Origin: CAZEXD01 sp964516865
Lineage (GTDB): Bacteria > Patescibacteriota > Minisyncoccia > Minisyncoccales > Staskawiczbacteraceae
Assembly (NCBI GenBank): GCA_964516865.1
Contig: CAZEXD010000002.1
Coordinates: forward strand, 1 to 49,350
DNA length: 49,350 bases
Direction of reading: 5' to 3'
A program made the translations under genes and the position numbers. This document shows, one piece after another, positions 49,212-49,350 of this stretch. A model generated the notes under the pieces. The model saw only the letters and a list, made by a program, of their open reading frames with translations, searched no databases and was not told the DNA's origin. Each line of letters starts with the position of its first letter. Position 1 is the first letter of the stretch.

Positions 49212-49238
49212 AAACAGCGAATCTTTCGCTGTTTTTTT
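49212..49238 (+). terminator. Intrinsic terminator of the sigma operon
   Basis: AAACAGCGAA (49212-49221) pairs with TTCGCTGTTT (49225-49234) around TCT, then continues in T. Confidence 0.9.
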
Positions 49239-49292
49239 GTGGGGTGGTGTTTGTTGGATAAAGTCCGAACTCACTTTGAACAAAATCCCGAC

Positions 49293-49350
49293 TGATTCGT
49301 TCCGCTCCGCCGCCCGGCGCCCCCAAGCCGCGGGCGGCCTCGCACAAAAA
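49293..49350. other. GC-rich terminal stretch with hairpin potential
   Basis: The last ~58 bases are far richer in G+C than the rest of the window. GCCGCCCG and CGGGCGGC can pair around a C-rich loop. No gene is visible before the window ends. It could be the edge of an RNA gene, transferred DNA or an assembly join. Confidence 0.4.

Overview
The window is AT-rich bacterial DNA that uses the standard code: UGA ends several genes, including uvrA. It most resembles an anaerobic Patescibacteria/CPR (Parcubacteria-like) genome. The signs are a divergent 16S rRNA with a large insertion, shortened housekeeping proteins (RF1, UvrB, UvrC, acetate kinase), many small membrane or secreted proteins of unknown function, little Shine-Dalgarno signal, and some near-leaderless promoters. 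This placement is inference from gene content; no phylogeny was run.

Layout. 1-1500: the 5' third of a 16S rRNA gene (minus strand), a dead transposase and a tRNA-Thr. 1500-6800: translation and envelope genes (tsf, rpsB, rpmE, a short prfA, a lytic-transglycosylase-like protein, rplY). 6800-13100: ferredoxin and central carbon genes (class II aldolase, PfkB kinase, PEP synthase, acetate kinase, PduL phosphotransacylase). 13100-16650: an accessory island with a perfect 507-bp tandem duplication, two tandem structured non-coding RNAs on the plus strand, each with its own strong promoter and terminator, and a membrane-anchored clan-CD (caspase/gingipain-like) peptidase. 16650-21850: gap, glutaredoxin, a thioredoxin-fold protein, gpmA, eno, trxB. 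22000-25800: a secreted coiled-coil protein with strong expression signals, a two-subunit [NiFe] hydrogenase and an unknown neighbour. 25800-30300: galU, an FtsZ with a basic N-terminal extension, Hsp20 and small envelope proteins. 30400-36070: a uvrB-uvrA-uvrC operon whose UvrB and UvrC both lack the UVR domain. 36100-37850: a Fur/PerR-type oxidative-stress operon (fur, NrdD-tail-like protein, rubrerythrin, desulfoferrodoxin). 38100-46330: a type I restriction-modification operon with several departures from the usual plan. 46330-47220: gene debris. 47240-49200: an ECF sigma / membrane anti-sigma / secreted coiled-coil cassette. The window ends in a short GC-rich stretch.

How it fits together. 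The genes describe a fermentative, oxygen-avoiding cell. Lower glycolysis and PEP synthase connect to acetyl-phosphate-dependent ATP synthesis by PduL and AckA. Ferredoxin and the hydrogenase handle electrons. TrxB, glutaredoxin, rubrerythrin and superoxide reductase handle oxidants.

The best candidates for something undescribed are: (1) the two tandem RNAs at 14418-15125, which share a pseudoknotted core supported by compensatory differences between the copies; (2) the type I R-M locus, where a DUF559 nuclease cassette flanked by inverted repeats sits in frame inside HsdR, HsdM carries an N-terminal HTH next to a palindrome overlapping its own promoter, and a foreign gene lies between hsdM and hsdS behind a copied HsdS start; and (3) the matching loss of the UVR contact domains from UvrB and UvrC.
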